Positions 7,901-17,708 of a stretch of DNA of 46,199 nucleotides are shown in pieces. Origin of the DNA: a virus. Made by a program: the position numbers and the translations under genes. The stretch is from the IMG/VR virus record IMGVR_UViG_3300017763_000033, positions 1 through 46,199 of that record; one strand, given 5' to 3'. The notes beneath the pieces were generated by a model. That model did not search any database and was not told the DNA's origin. It worked only from the letters and a program-made list of their open reading frames with translations. Within the stretch, counting starts at the first letter, position 1, and each line of letters opens with the position of its first letter.

Positions 7901-10900
7901 AAACAATTTAAGATATGTTAAAGTTTTAGATCCTGGTTCTGGATACTCTAACAGAAAACTTAGGGTAAAAGCATCTGGTATCTCGACTTCTTATGATACA
8001 GTTAGCTTTAAAAATCATGGATTTGAAACGGGTGAGATTGTAAACTATGAAACTACTGGTACAGTAATTGCAGGTTTATCTACAGCAAATCAATATTCTA
8101 TTGTAAAAGTATCTGATGATACTTTTAGTCTTATCAATGTTGGTATCGGCAGATCAATTACAACAGATCTGACAAAATTTAAAATAACAAAATTAAATTC
8201 CCAAGGAACTGGATATCAAATATTCAAAGATCCAGAAATTAAAGTTGAAGCATCTTATGTTGGATCAGGCACCTTTACGTTTACTCCTATTGTAACTGGA
8301 CCAATACATGATGCCTATTTGTATGAAAGTGGTGCAGGGTATGGATCAACTATATTTAATGTTCATAGAAAACCTATTATTTCTCTCTCTAGGGGCAAAA
8401 ATGCTCAGGTAAATCCAATTATTGTTAATGGTAGAATTGAAGATATCCAAATACTTAATAAAGGAAGTGGATATACTTCTGTACCAAATATCAGTATTGA
8501 TGATCCATCAGGTGGAGTTGGAGCATTATTACGCCCTGTAGTGGAAAATGGTAGAATTGAAGATATCGTCATACTCAATCCGGGTATTGGATATACTCCA
8601 AATTCAACATCTATTTTTGTAGATCCAAGAGGTTTTGGTGCAATATTTGACACTAGAGTTAGAGGTCTTACAATTGACGATGCATTTAGATTTGGCAAAA
8701 TTTCACTAGACAATCCCAACAATCAAATTTTTGCAAATTTGAGCAATAATAATGAAAATGAGTATCTTAATTATGGAATTTATGGATATTCTGAAGATCT
8801 TGCAGATAGTTTAGAATCTTTAAATGGCAGCCACTCACCAATTATTGGTTGGGCATATGATGGAAATCCAATCTACGGACCTTTTGCATATACTGATGGA
8901 GACACTGCAGGATCTGCCATTAAGAGGGTTCAATCTGGTTATGAGATTGACACTAATAGTGTTGTAGATAGACCACAATTTGAAGCAGGTTTCTTTATTG
9001 AAGATTATGTTTATAATGGTTCTGGGGATCTTGATGAACATAATGGAAGATTTTGCAAAACTCCAGAATTTCCAAATGGAACTTATGCATACTTTGCTAG
9101 TGTAAAAAATGTTCAATCAACTAATGATTTTATTCCAGAATATCCATATTTTGTAGGAAATACATTTAAATCAAACTTTATTAATGAAAATAAAATTTTA
9201 GATCAGACATTTGATTTTAACTCAAGTGGATTGGTCAGAAATACTTTCCCATATAATGTAAATGAACCATCAATAGAATATGATTTCTTTAATGAATCTT
9301 ATGAAACTCTCGAACAACCTGGTGTTGTTGAGGCAGTAACTAGTGGATCTGTTTCTGATATTAAAGTTATTTCTGGAGGAATCGGATATAAGATTGGCGA
9401 TCGTGTAAACTTTGATTCTGATGGACTTGATGTTTCTGAAGTAAGAGGAGAAGTATCAGAATTGACAGGAGTAGATATTACTTCTTTGAACACTACATTG
9501 GAAAATTATCCAAATTCAGTTTTTGTCTGGGATAATCAAGAACAAGTATCCGCATACTATCGTAACGGTGGATATGATATACTTAATGAAAATACTGTTC
9601 TTGTTAGTGGACTTTCAACATCCATTGCAAGATTAGAGGGATCTAAGAAAGTAAAAATTAATTCAGAATCTATATCTCTTGCATCTACTATGACCTCATA
9701 CAATGCAGGTCAAGGTCCATTAACTGAAACAATTTACATTTCTAAAAAATTTAAAAATGTATCTATAGGAAACTCAATTAGTATTGTATCTTCGGATGGT
9801 GAAGAAATTGTAAGGGTTCTTAATGACTATGGTAATGGTATTTTAAAAATTAAGAGATTTAGTACAGGTCCTGGAGCGGCACACTCTATGGGTAGTACTT
9901 TAAATCTTCCTGGTGATAGAATTACTTTACCTGTATTTACAGATAAGTTTAAATCTGAAAGGAATGATATTGTATATTTCAATGCATTAAAACAAGTTGC
10001 AATTGGAACCGCTCAAGGTGCTTCTATATCTCTTGATGCAATTGAACGTCCAGACGGAACTTTTATATCTGCAGATGTTCCAACTCGTACAATCTATCTT
10101 CCAAATCATCCATTTAAAGGTGGGCAAAAAGTTCGTTTTCATGCTCCATCTTTTGCAACTCCAATAACTGTATCGGCAGAAGCAGGATCTACAAACTTCT
10201 TTTTACCAGATCCAACAGCAGGAGAATCTGAAGTTTATATTATTAACAAAGGACCAGATCACATTGGTCTTGCAACTCAACTTTCAGATATTACAGCATC
10301 TGATGGAGTATTTTTCAAACTTGCTGGTAGTGATCATCACGAATTTTTACTTGAATCTCAGAAAAAGCAAGTTATCGGAAATGTTTCTAGAATTGTAACC
10401 CGTGTTGGCACTTCTGCTACGCATGGATTGCAAAACGGTGATAGTATTAAACTTACAGTTAATCCAAATACTGTAGTTGGATTAGGAACTACTGCTGCAC
10501 TTAATATTAAAATTAATCATCATGATCATAAAATTATTGTAAATCCTTTAGGTATTGCTACTGCAGGAATTAATACAATTACCAATACATTATCATATGC
10601 CAACCATGGATTTAAAAATGGAGATAAAGTATTTCTTGAGGCAAATAATGTTTCTCCAGGTCTTGCAGTAAGCTCTTATTACACTATTAAAGTCTCTGAT
10701 AATGAATTTAAGTTAGCAGAAACTTTATATGATACAAATCCAAATACTAGGAATGAAGTTAACATCATTGATACTGGTGTTGGTACTCATACTGTTGGAT
10801 TAATAAATCCACAAATTAATGTAATTAAAAATGGAGATCTCAAATTCATTCTGAATGATGAATCTCTTAGGGGATATGAATTAAAAATCTATAGAGATAG

Positions 10901-13900
10901 AGAATTTATTAATGAATATGTAACTTCTAGTGACAGTAGAGAATTTAATGTTTCTAATATTGGTGGAGAGGTTGGTCTTGGAACTACTGGAAATGCATCT
11001 TTGACTATTAAATATTCTGAAAATATACCATCAGAACTTTTTTATACTTTTAAGAAGGGTAGTTATATTAGTACCTCTGATACTGATATAGTAAATTATT
11101 CCAAAATTAATTATATTGCTAGTGAATATAATGGAAATCATAAAGTTTATGGAATTGCAGGTGTAACAAGTACTGCCTTTGAAATTTCTCCCTTCAGATA
11201 TCCAAGTGTATTAAATTATGATTTATCACAGTGTGATGTTTTATCATATAACACTCAATCAAAAACTGCATTGAATGGATCTATTGCAAAGATAAAAATT
11301 ATTTCTGAAGGATTTAATTTTGATACACTACCTAAACTTGAAAGTATAACTTCTGATGATGGTACTAATGCAAACATTCAAGGTGTATCAACTTCTATTG
11401 GAAGAATAAGAACTCTTAGATTAAGAGATGTTGGATATGATTATCCTTCAGATAAAACTCTTAGACCAGAGGCTAGTGTTCCACCAATTGTTTCTATTGA
11501 TAATTTGGATGTTTTTAAGGAAGCAAATATTAAAACTGCCGGATCAAAATATCTCAATAGTCCAAATGTTTTACTTTGGAATGAAACTAGAAAAGCAATT
11601 GTTGATTCTAACTCATTAATTGCAAAAGCACCTTTTGGGGCAATTGCTGAAATTGAACAAATTGCTCCAATATTTGGTTTAGAATCAGAACCACATAAAA
11701 TTATTTGTGTTGATAATTCTAATGGTGTTGGTATTGTCTCAATGCTATCCGGACCAAGTGGAATTGCAACTTGTATATTAGAAACACCAACTCTTGGATT
11801 TAATATATCACCATTTGCTATTGGAGATAAAGTTTTCGTTGAAGGTATTGAACAAGCAGTACCTGGAATTGGAACTGGATTTAATTCGGCAGATTATGAT
11901 TATAGATTTTTTGAAGTTATTGATTATGCTAATACAAGTCCAGCAGTACTTACATTTGAGATATTAGATGATAATGGTGTTGGTTTAACCACTAATGCAG
12001 GTATTGCCAAAACATATCAAAATGGATATGCAACTATTATTAATTCAAACAATTATCCCCAAATTGATGCAATTCAAGAACGTGGAGTTTTTGAAAAAAA
12101 TGAAAGACTTTATGTAAGTGAACCAACTGCATTTGGAAAAATTCCAAAATGGGAAAAAAGAGATCTTTCTATTGCTTTAGTGAGAGATGATTATGTAAAA
12201 GTTGGTGGTAGATATAAACTTAAAAAGAATGATCTTGTTAAAGGTTTTATTAGTGGTGTAATTGCAAAAGTTATATCTGTTGATACTAAGCGAGCAAGAT
12301 TTAAAGTTGATTATTCGTCAAAATTGAATATTGGTTGGAATGATGATATTGGAAAACTTAGTGAAGATTATCAAGCAACTCCAGATAATGACTACTACCA
12401 AAATCTTTCCTATTCTGTTAAAAGTCCAATTACTTGGGAACAACAAAATAGTCCTGTAAATAGCCTCATTCATCCAGCAGGTCTTAAGAACTTTGCCGAT
12501 GTTGGTATTCAATCAACTGGTTCTGGTACAGCAACTTTGATTGGTTCAACATCTGCGGTTGTTATTTTGGATGTTGTTGGTGAAAGAAGGGTAGATATTA
12601 TTAATAACTTTGATAATGCAATTGATGATAATCCAAGATCTAATCCTATAAATTCAAATTTACAACAATCAAATACTCTAAAAATTCAAAATAGAAAACT
12701 CAATGATTATATTGAATGTAGAACAAATCAAGTTTTAATTCATGATGATATTTCTAATAAATTCTCCAGTAGAGGATTTAAAGATAGATTTGTAGAAATA
12801 GATGTAATAGATTTTCTTGATAATCATGTAAGATATTTGGTTCAAATTCAAGATCCAGACACTGGTGATATTCAACTCAGTGAATTATTATACCAATCTA
12901 CACCTCTTGATTTATTCTTATTTGAAAAGCATACTGCTTTTAGTAATATTAAACTAGGAAACTTTGAAGTAGATACTGATGGTAGTGGAAGAAGATCTTT
13001 AAGATTTGTACCAACAGATCCATTTGATAGGGATCATGATATTAAAATTCTTAAAAAGACATACTTATATCAAAGTCTTGCACTTGGTAAGTCTGATATT
13101 GAAACCAAAAGTTTTGGATCTATTAATCTTACAGGATCTTTTATTGCAGGAATTACTAGTGTAGGAACTGCTTCAAGCATTAAGACCTTTAAAGAATTTA
13201 ATACATCTGATTTCAATGGTGCTTTTGCAAATATTGAAATTTCGGATTTATTTGGTAATACGAATGTTGTTGAAGCAATATTAGATTTTGATGGAACTGA
13301 TACTCATCTCAGTGAATATTATTTTGACACAAATGATATTTCATATAGTGCATCTCAAACTGGAATTATAACTGCCACATATGATTCTACTACTGGAATT
13401 GTATCCTTTAGAGCAGTCAATTCTGGAATAAATTCAGAAAATTCATTGACTGTTCGTGCTAATATTATTGGATTTGGTTCCACTTCCGCAGGTATTGGAA
13501 CGTATAGATTTCTACTCAACAATCAACCGGCAGGAACTGAAAGAAGTGGTATTTTTGAAAGTACTGTCGGTTATGGTACAGATGTTATCAGAGTTGGAAC
13601 TTTTGACTTTGATTTAAATTCTTCTGCAACATCTGTTGTTCGTGTTTCTGTAGGAGAAACATCAGCAATACACCAAGTTTATACTTTAGCAAACTTTTCA
13701 GATAAGGAAGTTACTGTAATTCCTGGACCATTCTCTCAAGTAAATGAGACTGTTGGTCTTGGCACATTTGGTTCAGAGATAAGTGGTAATGATTTCTTCT
13801 TAAACTTCTATCCAGATATACAGTATTATGATGGTCAAGATTTAACCGCTCAGGCATTTAATGAAGTCTTCTATCGAGAAATGGACTTTGATAACCAAGC

Positions 13901-16900
13901 ATTACCATTGGAGTATGGTCCAACAAATCATGAACTTTATCTCAGTGCCTTTGATGGTATCAATGGGTTGAGAGCAAATAGGGTCAATTTCCCACTCACT
14001 TATCAAGGTAATCCAATTTACAATAAGTCATTTGATCCATCAGATACTACAAAAATTGATTACGTAACTGGAATATTTACATACCCAAATCACTTCTTTA
14101 ATACTGGTGAAGAACTTAATTATATTCCAAGATCAACTTTTACTGGTATTGGACAGACTGGAATGGGTATTGGTGCAACAGCAAACTATGCAGGTATTGT
14201 TACGACAGTGCTTCCAGAAAAAGTTTATGCTATTGCAATTACTCCAGATACATTCCAACTTTCATCTAAGAAAGAATATACAAGTTTGGGAATTGCTGTA
14301 ACCTTTACTAGTGCGGGATCAGGTAATGCACATGAACTAGAATTTACTAAAAAACTTTCCAAGACAGTTATTGGTATTGATGGAATTGTACAACAACCTA
14401 TCACATTTTCACCAATTAATTATACTCTTGAAAATAATGATCATTATTTCTCTGGAGGTATTCCTGTAGGAATTAATACATTCAATATAAGTGGAATTTC
14501 ATCACTTCAACCAAGAGATATTCTTCGTATTGATGATGAATATATGAAGATTGAAACTGTTGGTTTCTCAAGTAACATCAATGGGGAAATTGTTGGTCCC
14601 ATTACTGGTGTAATTCAATCTGGTATCGGTGCAACTTTTAATACAGTTTCTGTCGTAAGAGGTTTTGTTGGTAGTGCTGCTACAAGTCATCTTAATCAGG
14701 CAAATGTTCAACTCTATAAAGGTTCATTCAATATTGTTAAAAATGATATTTTCTTTACAGATCCTCCAAAAGGAAATACTCGTGCAAGAAGAGATGAGCA
14801 AAATCTTCCATATGTAAAAGCAGAATTTTCTGGTAGAACATTCTTGAGACAAAATTATGACGAAAATATGATATTTGATGACAATTCAAATGAATTTACT
14901 GGTATTGGTAGAACATATACTTTAAAAGTTGGTGGTGCAGATACTACAGGAATTTCTCCTGGAAATGGAATTCTGTTTATCAATGGAGTATTCCAAACAC
15001 CATCAACAGAAAACAATACTGGTAATAATTATGATGTTATTAGAGATATTAGTGCAGGTATTTCTAGTGTTGTTTATACTGGTATCACTTCAGTTGATGG
15101 AACTAAAATTCAATCAGAATTTGATATTAATCAAAATCAAATTCCTAGAGGTGGTTTGGTAGTATCATATGGTTCTACTCCTGGTCTTGGATATGCGCCA
15201 TTATATGGTCCTTCTGTATTAGTAGATAAAAATGGAAGTGGTGAAATTACAAATATTGTTGGTGTCAATACACATAGAAATGCTGTTTCAATCTCCACAG
15301 CATCTTATGACAAGATAAGTGGTCTTCTTAGGATTGAAACTTCAAGTGATCACAATTTAAATTATGATCACAGAGTCAAACTTGATGGTCTTGAATTTAG
15401 TTGTGATTCAGCACACGCTGGGGTTACCACAACTATATTCCCAGATTATGATTATGCATTAGATGTTTATAATATTATTTCTGATACAGAATTGACTGTT
15501 AATGTTGGTCCTTCAACAATCACACATTTATATGAAAATAGTGGAACAATTGCAAGATATTATGATCTTTCTATTGGTTCTGGATATAGAAGTCCCGTTT
15601 CAATTGCTGTAACAGATCTCAGTGGTGCTGGAAGTGGAGCAACTGTTGAAGCAATTGTTGGTGCTGGTGGAACACTTGCATTTAATATTACTGATCCTGG
15701 TACAGGATATATCGAACCAGTTCTTAATATTCCCGAACCAAATTATGAAAATATGGAAGTCATTGGTGTATCAAGACTTGGTGTTGGTTCAACTACTGAA
15801 ACTGGAAAAAATCTTCTATTAAATCTTACTGTTGGTGCTGCAGGAGGAGTTGGAATTGGATCTACATTATTTGATATTGAATCTTTCAAAGTTATTAGAT
15901 CTGGTTATGGATTTAAATCTGGCGATGTTATGGAAGTTGTTGGTCTTGTAACCGCAAAAGGTCTTGCCCAACCGATTTCAAATTTCCAACTTGAGGTTCG
16001 TGAAACATTTACGGACACATTCTCTTCTTGGTCATTTGGTGAAATGGATTTCATCGATAACATTGGTGGATATCAAAATGGAACCAGAAAGAGATTCCCA
16101 TTATTTTATAAAGGAGAACTTCTAAGTTTTGAATTAGATCCTACAGCTCCACTTTCCCAAAATATTGATTTAGATTCCGTACTTCTTATCTTTGTTAATG
16201 GTGTATTACAAACTCCAGGATATTCATATCAATTTACTGGAGGGACTTCATTTATATTTACTGAACCACCACAATCAAAAGATAAAATTGATATTTTCTT
16301 TTATATTGGTGAAGAAAATGTTGATTCCGTTTCTATTGAAGTTACATCAACTATTAAAGTTGGTGACGATGTATTCGTAAGAAAACATCCAAATTATTCT
16401 ACACTTGCACAAGAAACTAGTAGAACAATTTCTGATATACCTGGTGCTGATATTCTGCAAACTGAAATTTACACTGGTAATGGCATTGATGAGAATAATT
16501 TCAGACCTATTGATTGGATTAAACAAAAGAGTGATATTTTTGTTAGAGGAAATATTGTCACTAAAGCAAGGGATGTTTATGAACCTAAAATTTTCCCAAC
16601 CGCAAAAATAATTGGTGATGTATTGCCAACAGATACTGAAATATTCGTAGATAATGCACAATTCTTTACATATGATAATAGAATTTTAGATGTTAATAAG
16701 ACATCAGCATTTGATTTTGATGCATTCTTTACTGATAATAAGGAATTAACATCTGCAGAATTTACAAATACTGTTTCTGCTGCAGGAACTGTTAGTTCAA
16801 TTACTATTACAACTGTTGGTGCTGGTTACACAGGTTCCACTATAGATGTTAAGTTTTCTGCACCTAAATCTATTGGAGTTGGAGTTGGCACCACTGCCAC

Positions 16901-17666
16901 TGCCACTGCTACAATTACAAATGGTCAAGTTTCTGCAGTTACAATAACCAATCCTGGATTTGGATATACAACTACAAATCCACCTTTTACTATTATCGAG
17001 TCTCCAAAAGTACTTACTGAAGAAATTACAACTGTACTAAATGTTCAAGGATTTAGTGGCATTATTACGGGAATTAGCACATGTCCAGGAATAAATGGTC
17101 ATCCACTAGCTTTAAAGTTTAATTTTACTGCACTGCAAGATTATGCAATTCTAGGTGGCAATTTTAATGTTGCCGCAGATACAAATGATCTTCAGGTTGG
17201 ATATCCAGTCATGATTTATGACACTGTTGTTGGACAAGGAGTTACTTCAGTAGATGACAACAACAATTCAGTTGTTGGTATTGGTTCAACTTTCTTAGAC
17301 AACATCTATAAAGTTCATTCTAAGACTGGACTTCTTGAAGATGGTGAAATTATTTGCAATATTCATACAGATAGTCCTGTAACTGGAATTGCTATTACTG
17401 GTGCTTGGGATCCAAGTCAATCCGGAATTTGTACAAATCTAGGTAGAATTTCTTTTGGAAGAATTTACAACTTCGATACTAGGAATAATGGAATTGCAAT
17501 TGGTGTTACTGGACTTACAGTTGATGCTGGATTATCATCTTTCCCATCAATTCAAAGAAGAGGTGACTTTGGAGAGCAAAAGAGTGGTGCTGTTAGATCT
17601 AAAAAACCACCCGAAAGTGGTGTTTCTTTAGAACTGGATAATTATCTACCATTCTACGCCCAATAA
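4944..17666 (+). CDS. Giant gp7-like baseplate wedge/structural protein (4240 residues)
   Basis: A GAGAGG ribosome site precedes the start. Residues 1-60 (FEKRVQLNKIIESQLPEF) and about 183-250 carry the helical signature of the T4 gp7 C-terminal region, with NARNFYQAKG and EESVKILFKILYG. T4 gp7 (1032 residues) starts wedge assembly, and this gene lies between 6 and 8, so I infer a gp7 equivalent. Between those helices lies a small beta insert (TTITVESTKGFPDDYG). The remaining 4000 residues are long arrays of beta modules: Gly-x-Gly-Tyr repeats (near 998, 1122-1245, 1480, 3545, 3960-4025), VVRGFVG-type segments, and a YHYH-like domain at about 1300-1387. They probably form a peripheral arm or host-contact structure. 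No frameshift or stop breaks the frame. The gp7 role is well supported at the N-terminus; the rest is inference. Confidence 0.8.
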   Translation: MSNFEKRVQLNKIIESQLPEFLVADFPKAVDFFKQYYISQEYQGGNIDLVDNLDRYIKVDNLVPEVVVGSTILSSDIDTSATTITVESTKGFPDDYGLLKINAEIITYTGKTDTSFTGCIRGFSGVTGYNKNISDNINFSNKETLLFSETEASAHKTNDTVTNLSVIFLQEFYKKLKATFTPGFEDLKFVDDLNVGNFIKNARNFYQAKGIEESVKILFKILYGANAEVIDLEQRLIKPSSAEYIRREIFVVKNLPFLNEKTGFYEYGDPFKLKGQTIFKNDDTDVSASISEVEIFTRNSETFYKLGVFVGNNDRQHIRGLFSVPGASRVIEDVNPNDSIITVDSTIGFGHTGTLITNTESINFITSTSNPVTIVDSNTVITYTSKSINQFYGCVGEGGDIGIGSTIKLGQLIRSNESVLGYEDGDITKEVHLRVTGVLSEFEPLEDIPLMEDEEEIGVRNLGEIIPNPEGDQTFKEVFANSWIYNTSTRYIAESVNGSTFSLGFNSVVNEASLKVGDFVEIVAGTIGIGTVAYPSTSSGSFATVSSIDFANKTVTLTNTSGFVPDPTRSYSIRRKIIKASSSGADLLHGNNTQVSNILNVYTDNDGTHGYVASNSLPGYEIVENIVEEVNIETSPGSSLSDFDSFYKAYNLIEFSNPVLFEDGDKIVYTSDYPYSGLESGETYYITVVSERKIKVYISREVLASGEHVRVGPNAVAGTHTFTLDRHSNRKIADNKILRKFPLAPSDNDINSDKRIDGSIGILIDGVEIVSPNSQNKVYYGPLTSFEVLNGGKDYDVISLPEISISAGVGGFDAKVQPYVKGSVKDVYVDPQDFDVKSVSSVSLTGGNGSGCTLEPVVGSRFREIKFDSRRLDLGGGIDINAETITFTQNHNLTTGDVIIYNQNGNDQLGIGVAGDLTNTQNGTLQSGDEYVVGFINTTTIQLYKTKADAPEIDQNFNVTRLGINTVGLTEATTASGIHKFRTQFRNNLRYVKVLDPGSGYSNRKLRVKASGISTSYDTVSFKNHGFETGEIVNYETTGTVIAGLSTANQYSIVKVSDDTFSLINVGIGRSITTDLTKFKITKLNSQGTGYQIFKDPEIKVEASYVGSGTFTFTPIVTGPIHDAYLYESGAGYGSTIFNVHRKPIISLSRGKNAQVNPIIVNGRIEDIQILNKGSGYTSVPNISIDDPSGGVGALLRPVVENGRIEDIVILNPGIGYTPNSTSIFVDPRGFGAIFDTRVRGLTIDDAFRFGKISLDNPNNQIFANLSNNNENEYLNYGIYGYSEDLADSLESLNGSHSPIIGWAYDGNPIYGPFAYTDGDTAGSAIKRVQSGYEIDTNSVVDRPQFEAGFFIEDYVYNGSGDLDEHNGRFCKTPEFPNGTYAYFASVKNVQSTNDFIPEYPYFVGNTFKSNFINENKILDQTFDFNSSGLVRNTFPYNVNEPSIEYDFFNESYETLEQPGVVEAVTSGSVSDIKVISGGIGYKIGDRVNFDSDGLDVSEVRGEVSELTGVDITSLNTTLENYPNSVFVWDNQEQVSAYYRNGGYDILNENTVLVSGLSTSIARLEGSKKVKINSESISLASTMTSYNAGQGPLTETIYISKKFKNVSIGNSISIVSSDGEEIVRVLNDYGNGILKIKRFSTGPGAAHSMGSTLNLPGDRITLPVFTDKFKSERNDIVYFNALKQVAIGTAQGASISLDAIERPDGTFISADVPTRTIYLPNHPFKGGQKVRFHAPSFATPITVSAEAGSTNFFLPDPTAGESEVYIINKGPDHIGLATQLSDITASDGVFFKLAGSDHHEFLLESQKKQVIGNVSRIVTRVGTSATHGLQNGDSIKLTVNPNTVVGLGTTAALNIKINHHDHKIIVNPLGIATAGINTITNTLSYANHGFKNGDKVFLEANNVSPGLAVSSYYTIKVSDNEFKLAETLYDTNPNTRNEVNIIDTGVGTHTVGLINPQINVIKNGDLKFILNDESLRGYELKIYRDREFINEYVTSSDSREFNVSNIGGEVGLGTTGNASLTIKYSENIPSELFYTFKKGSYISTSDTDIVNYSKINYIASEYNGNHKVYGIAGVTSTAFEISPFRYPSVLNYDLSQCDVLSYNTQSKTALNGSIAKIKIISEGFNFDTLPKLESITSDDGTNANIQGVSTSIGRIRTLRLRDVGYDYPSDKTLRPEASVPPIVSIDNLDVFKEANIKTAGSKYLNSPNVLLWNETRKAIVDSNSLIAKAPFGAIAEIEQIAPIFGLESEPHKIICVDNSNGVGIVSMLSGPSGIATCILETPTLGFNISPFAIGDKVFVEGIEQAVPGIGTGFNSADYDYRFFEVIDYANTSPAVLTFEILDDNGVGLTTNAGIAKTYQNGYATIINSNNYPQIDAIQERGVFEKNERLYVSEPTAFGKIPKWEKRDLSIALVRDDYVKVGGRYKLKKNDLVKGFISGVIAKVISVDTKRARFKVDYSSKLNIGWNDDIGKLSEDYQATPDNDYYQNLSYSVKSPITWEQQNSPVNSLIHPAGLKNFADVGIQSTGSGTATLIGSTSAVVILDVVGERRVDIINNFDNAIDDNPRSNPINSNLQQSNTLKIQNRKLNDYIECRTNQVLIHDDISNKFSSRGFKDRFVEIDVIDFLDNHVRYLVQIQDPDTGDIQLSELLYQSTPLDLFLFEKHTAFSNIKLGNFEVDTDGSGRRSLRFVPTDPFDRDHDIKILKKTYLYQSLALGKSDIETKSFGSINLTGSFIAGITSVGTASSIKTFKEFNTSDFNGAFANIEISDLFGNTNVVEAILDFDGTDTHLSEYYFDTNDISYSASQTGIITATYDSTTGIVSFRAVNSGINSENSLTVRANIIGFGSTSAGIGTYRFLLNNQPAGTERSGIFESTVGYGTDVIRVGTFDFDLNSSATSVVRVSVGETSAIHQVYTLANFSDKEVTVIPGPFSQVNETVGLGTFGSEISGNDFFLNFYPDIQYYDGQDLTAQAFNEVFYREMDFDNQALPLEYGPTNHELYLSAFDGINGLRANRVNFPLTYQGNPIYNKSFDPSDTTKIDYVTGIFTYPNHFFNTGEELNYIPRSTFTGIGQTGMGIGATANYAGIVTTVLPEKVYAIAITPDTFQLSSKKEYTSLGIAVTFTSAGSGNAHELEFTKKLSKTVIGIDGIVQQPITFSPINYTLENNDHYFSGGIPVGINTFNISGISSLQPRDILRIDDEYMKIETVGFSSNINGEIVGPITGVIQSGIGATFNTVSVVRGFVGSAATSHLNQANVQLYKGSFNIVKNDIFFTDPPKGNTRARRDEQNLPYVKAEFSGRTFLRQNYDENMIFDDNSNEFTGIGRTYTLKVGGADTTGISPGNGILFINGVFQTPSTENNTGNNYDVIRDISAGISSVVYTGITSVDGTKIQSEFDINQNQIPRGGLVVSYGSTPGLGYAPLYGPSVLVDKNGSGEITNIVGVNTHRNAVSISTASYDKISGLLRIETSSDHNLNYDHRVKLDGLEFSCDSAHAGVTTTIFPDYDYALDVYNIISDTELTVNVGPSTITHLYENSGTIARYYDLSIGSGYRSPVSIAVTDLSGAGSGATVEAIVGAGGTLAFNITDPGTGYIEPVLNIPEPNYENMEVIGVSRLGVGSTTETGKNLLLNLTVGAAGGVGIGSTLFDIESFKVIRSGYGFKSGDVMEVVGLVTAKGLAQPISNFQLEVRETFTDTFSSWSFGEMDFIDNIGGYQNGTRKRFPLFYKGELLSFELDPTAPLSQNIDLDSVLLIFVNGVLQTPGYSYQFTGGTSFIFTEPPQSKDKIDIFFYIGEENVDSVSIEVTSTIKVGDDVFVRKHPNYSTLAQETSRTISDIPGADILQTEIYTGNGIDENNFRPIDWIKQKSDIFVRGNIVTKARDVYEPKIFPTAKIIGDVLPTDTEIFVDNAQFFTYDNRILDVNKTSAFDFDAFFTDNKELTSAEFTNTVSAAGTVSSITITTVGAGYTGSTIDVKFSAPKSIGVGVGTTATATATITNGQVSAVTITNPGFGYTTTNPPFTIIESPKVLTEEITTVLNVQGFSGIITGISTCPGINGHPLALKFNFTALQDYAILGGNFNVAADTNDLQVGYPVMIYDTVVGQGVTSVDDNNNSVVGIGSTFLDNIYKVHSKTGLLEDGEIICNIHTDSPVTGIAITGAWDPSQSGICTNLGRISFGRIYNFDTRNNGIAIGVTGLTVDAGLSSFPSIQRRGDFGEQKSGAVRSKKPPESGVSLELDNYLPFYAQ
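8427..8567 (+). repeat. Direct DNA repeat within the gp7-like gene
   Basis: Twenty-one identical bases encoding NGRIEDI occur at 8427-8447 and 8547-8567, exactly 120 bases apart, so 40 residues apart in the protein. They mark two adjacent copies of the Gly-x-Gly-Tyr beta repeat (NKGSGYTS and NPGIGYTP follow each copy). This suggests recent duplication or gene conversion of the module. Confidence 0.75.
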
Positions 17667-17684
17667 TTAAATATTACATTCCTC

Positions 17685-17692
17685 TATAAATA
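17685..17692 (+). promoter_or_regulatory. T4-type late promoter before gene 8
   Basis: A perfect TATAAATA lies in the 42-base gap between the giant gene and gene 8, about 16 bases before the ATG. It gives gene 8 and the downstream fibre block their own late start. Confidence 0.7.
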
Positions 17693-17708
17693 CATAAAAA
17701 AGATAAAG

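Noticed and set aside
4944-17666. The giant frame as two or more fused genes or an assembly artefact
   Set aside because: The frame is unbroken, in-frame repeats continue throughout, and very large structural proteins are known from cyanomyoviruses at this place.
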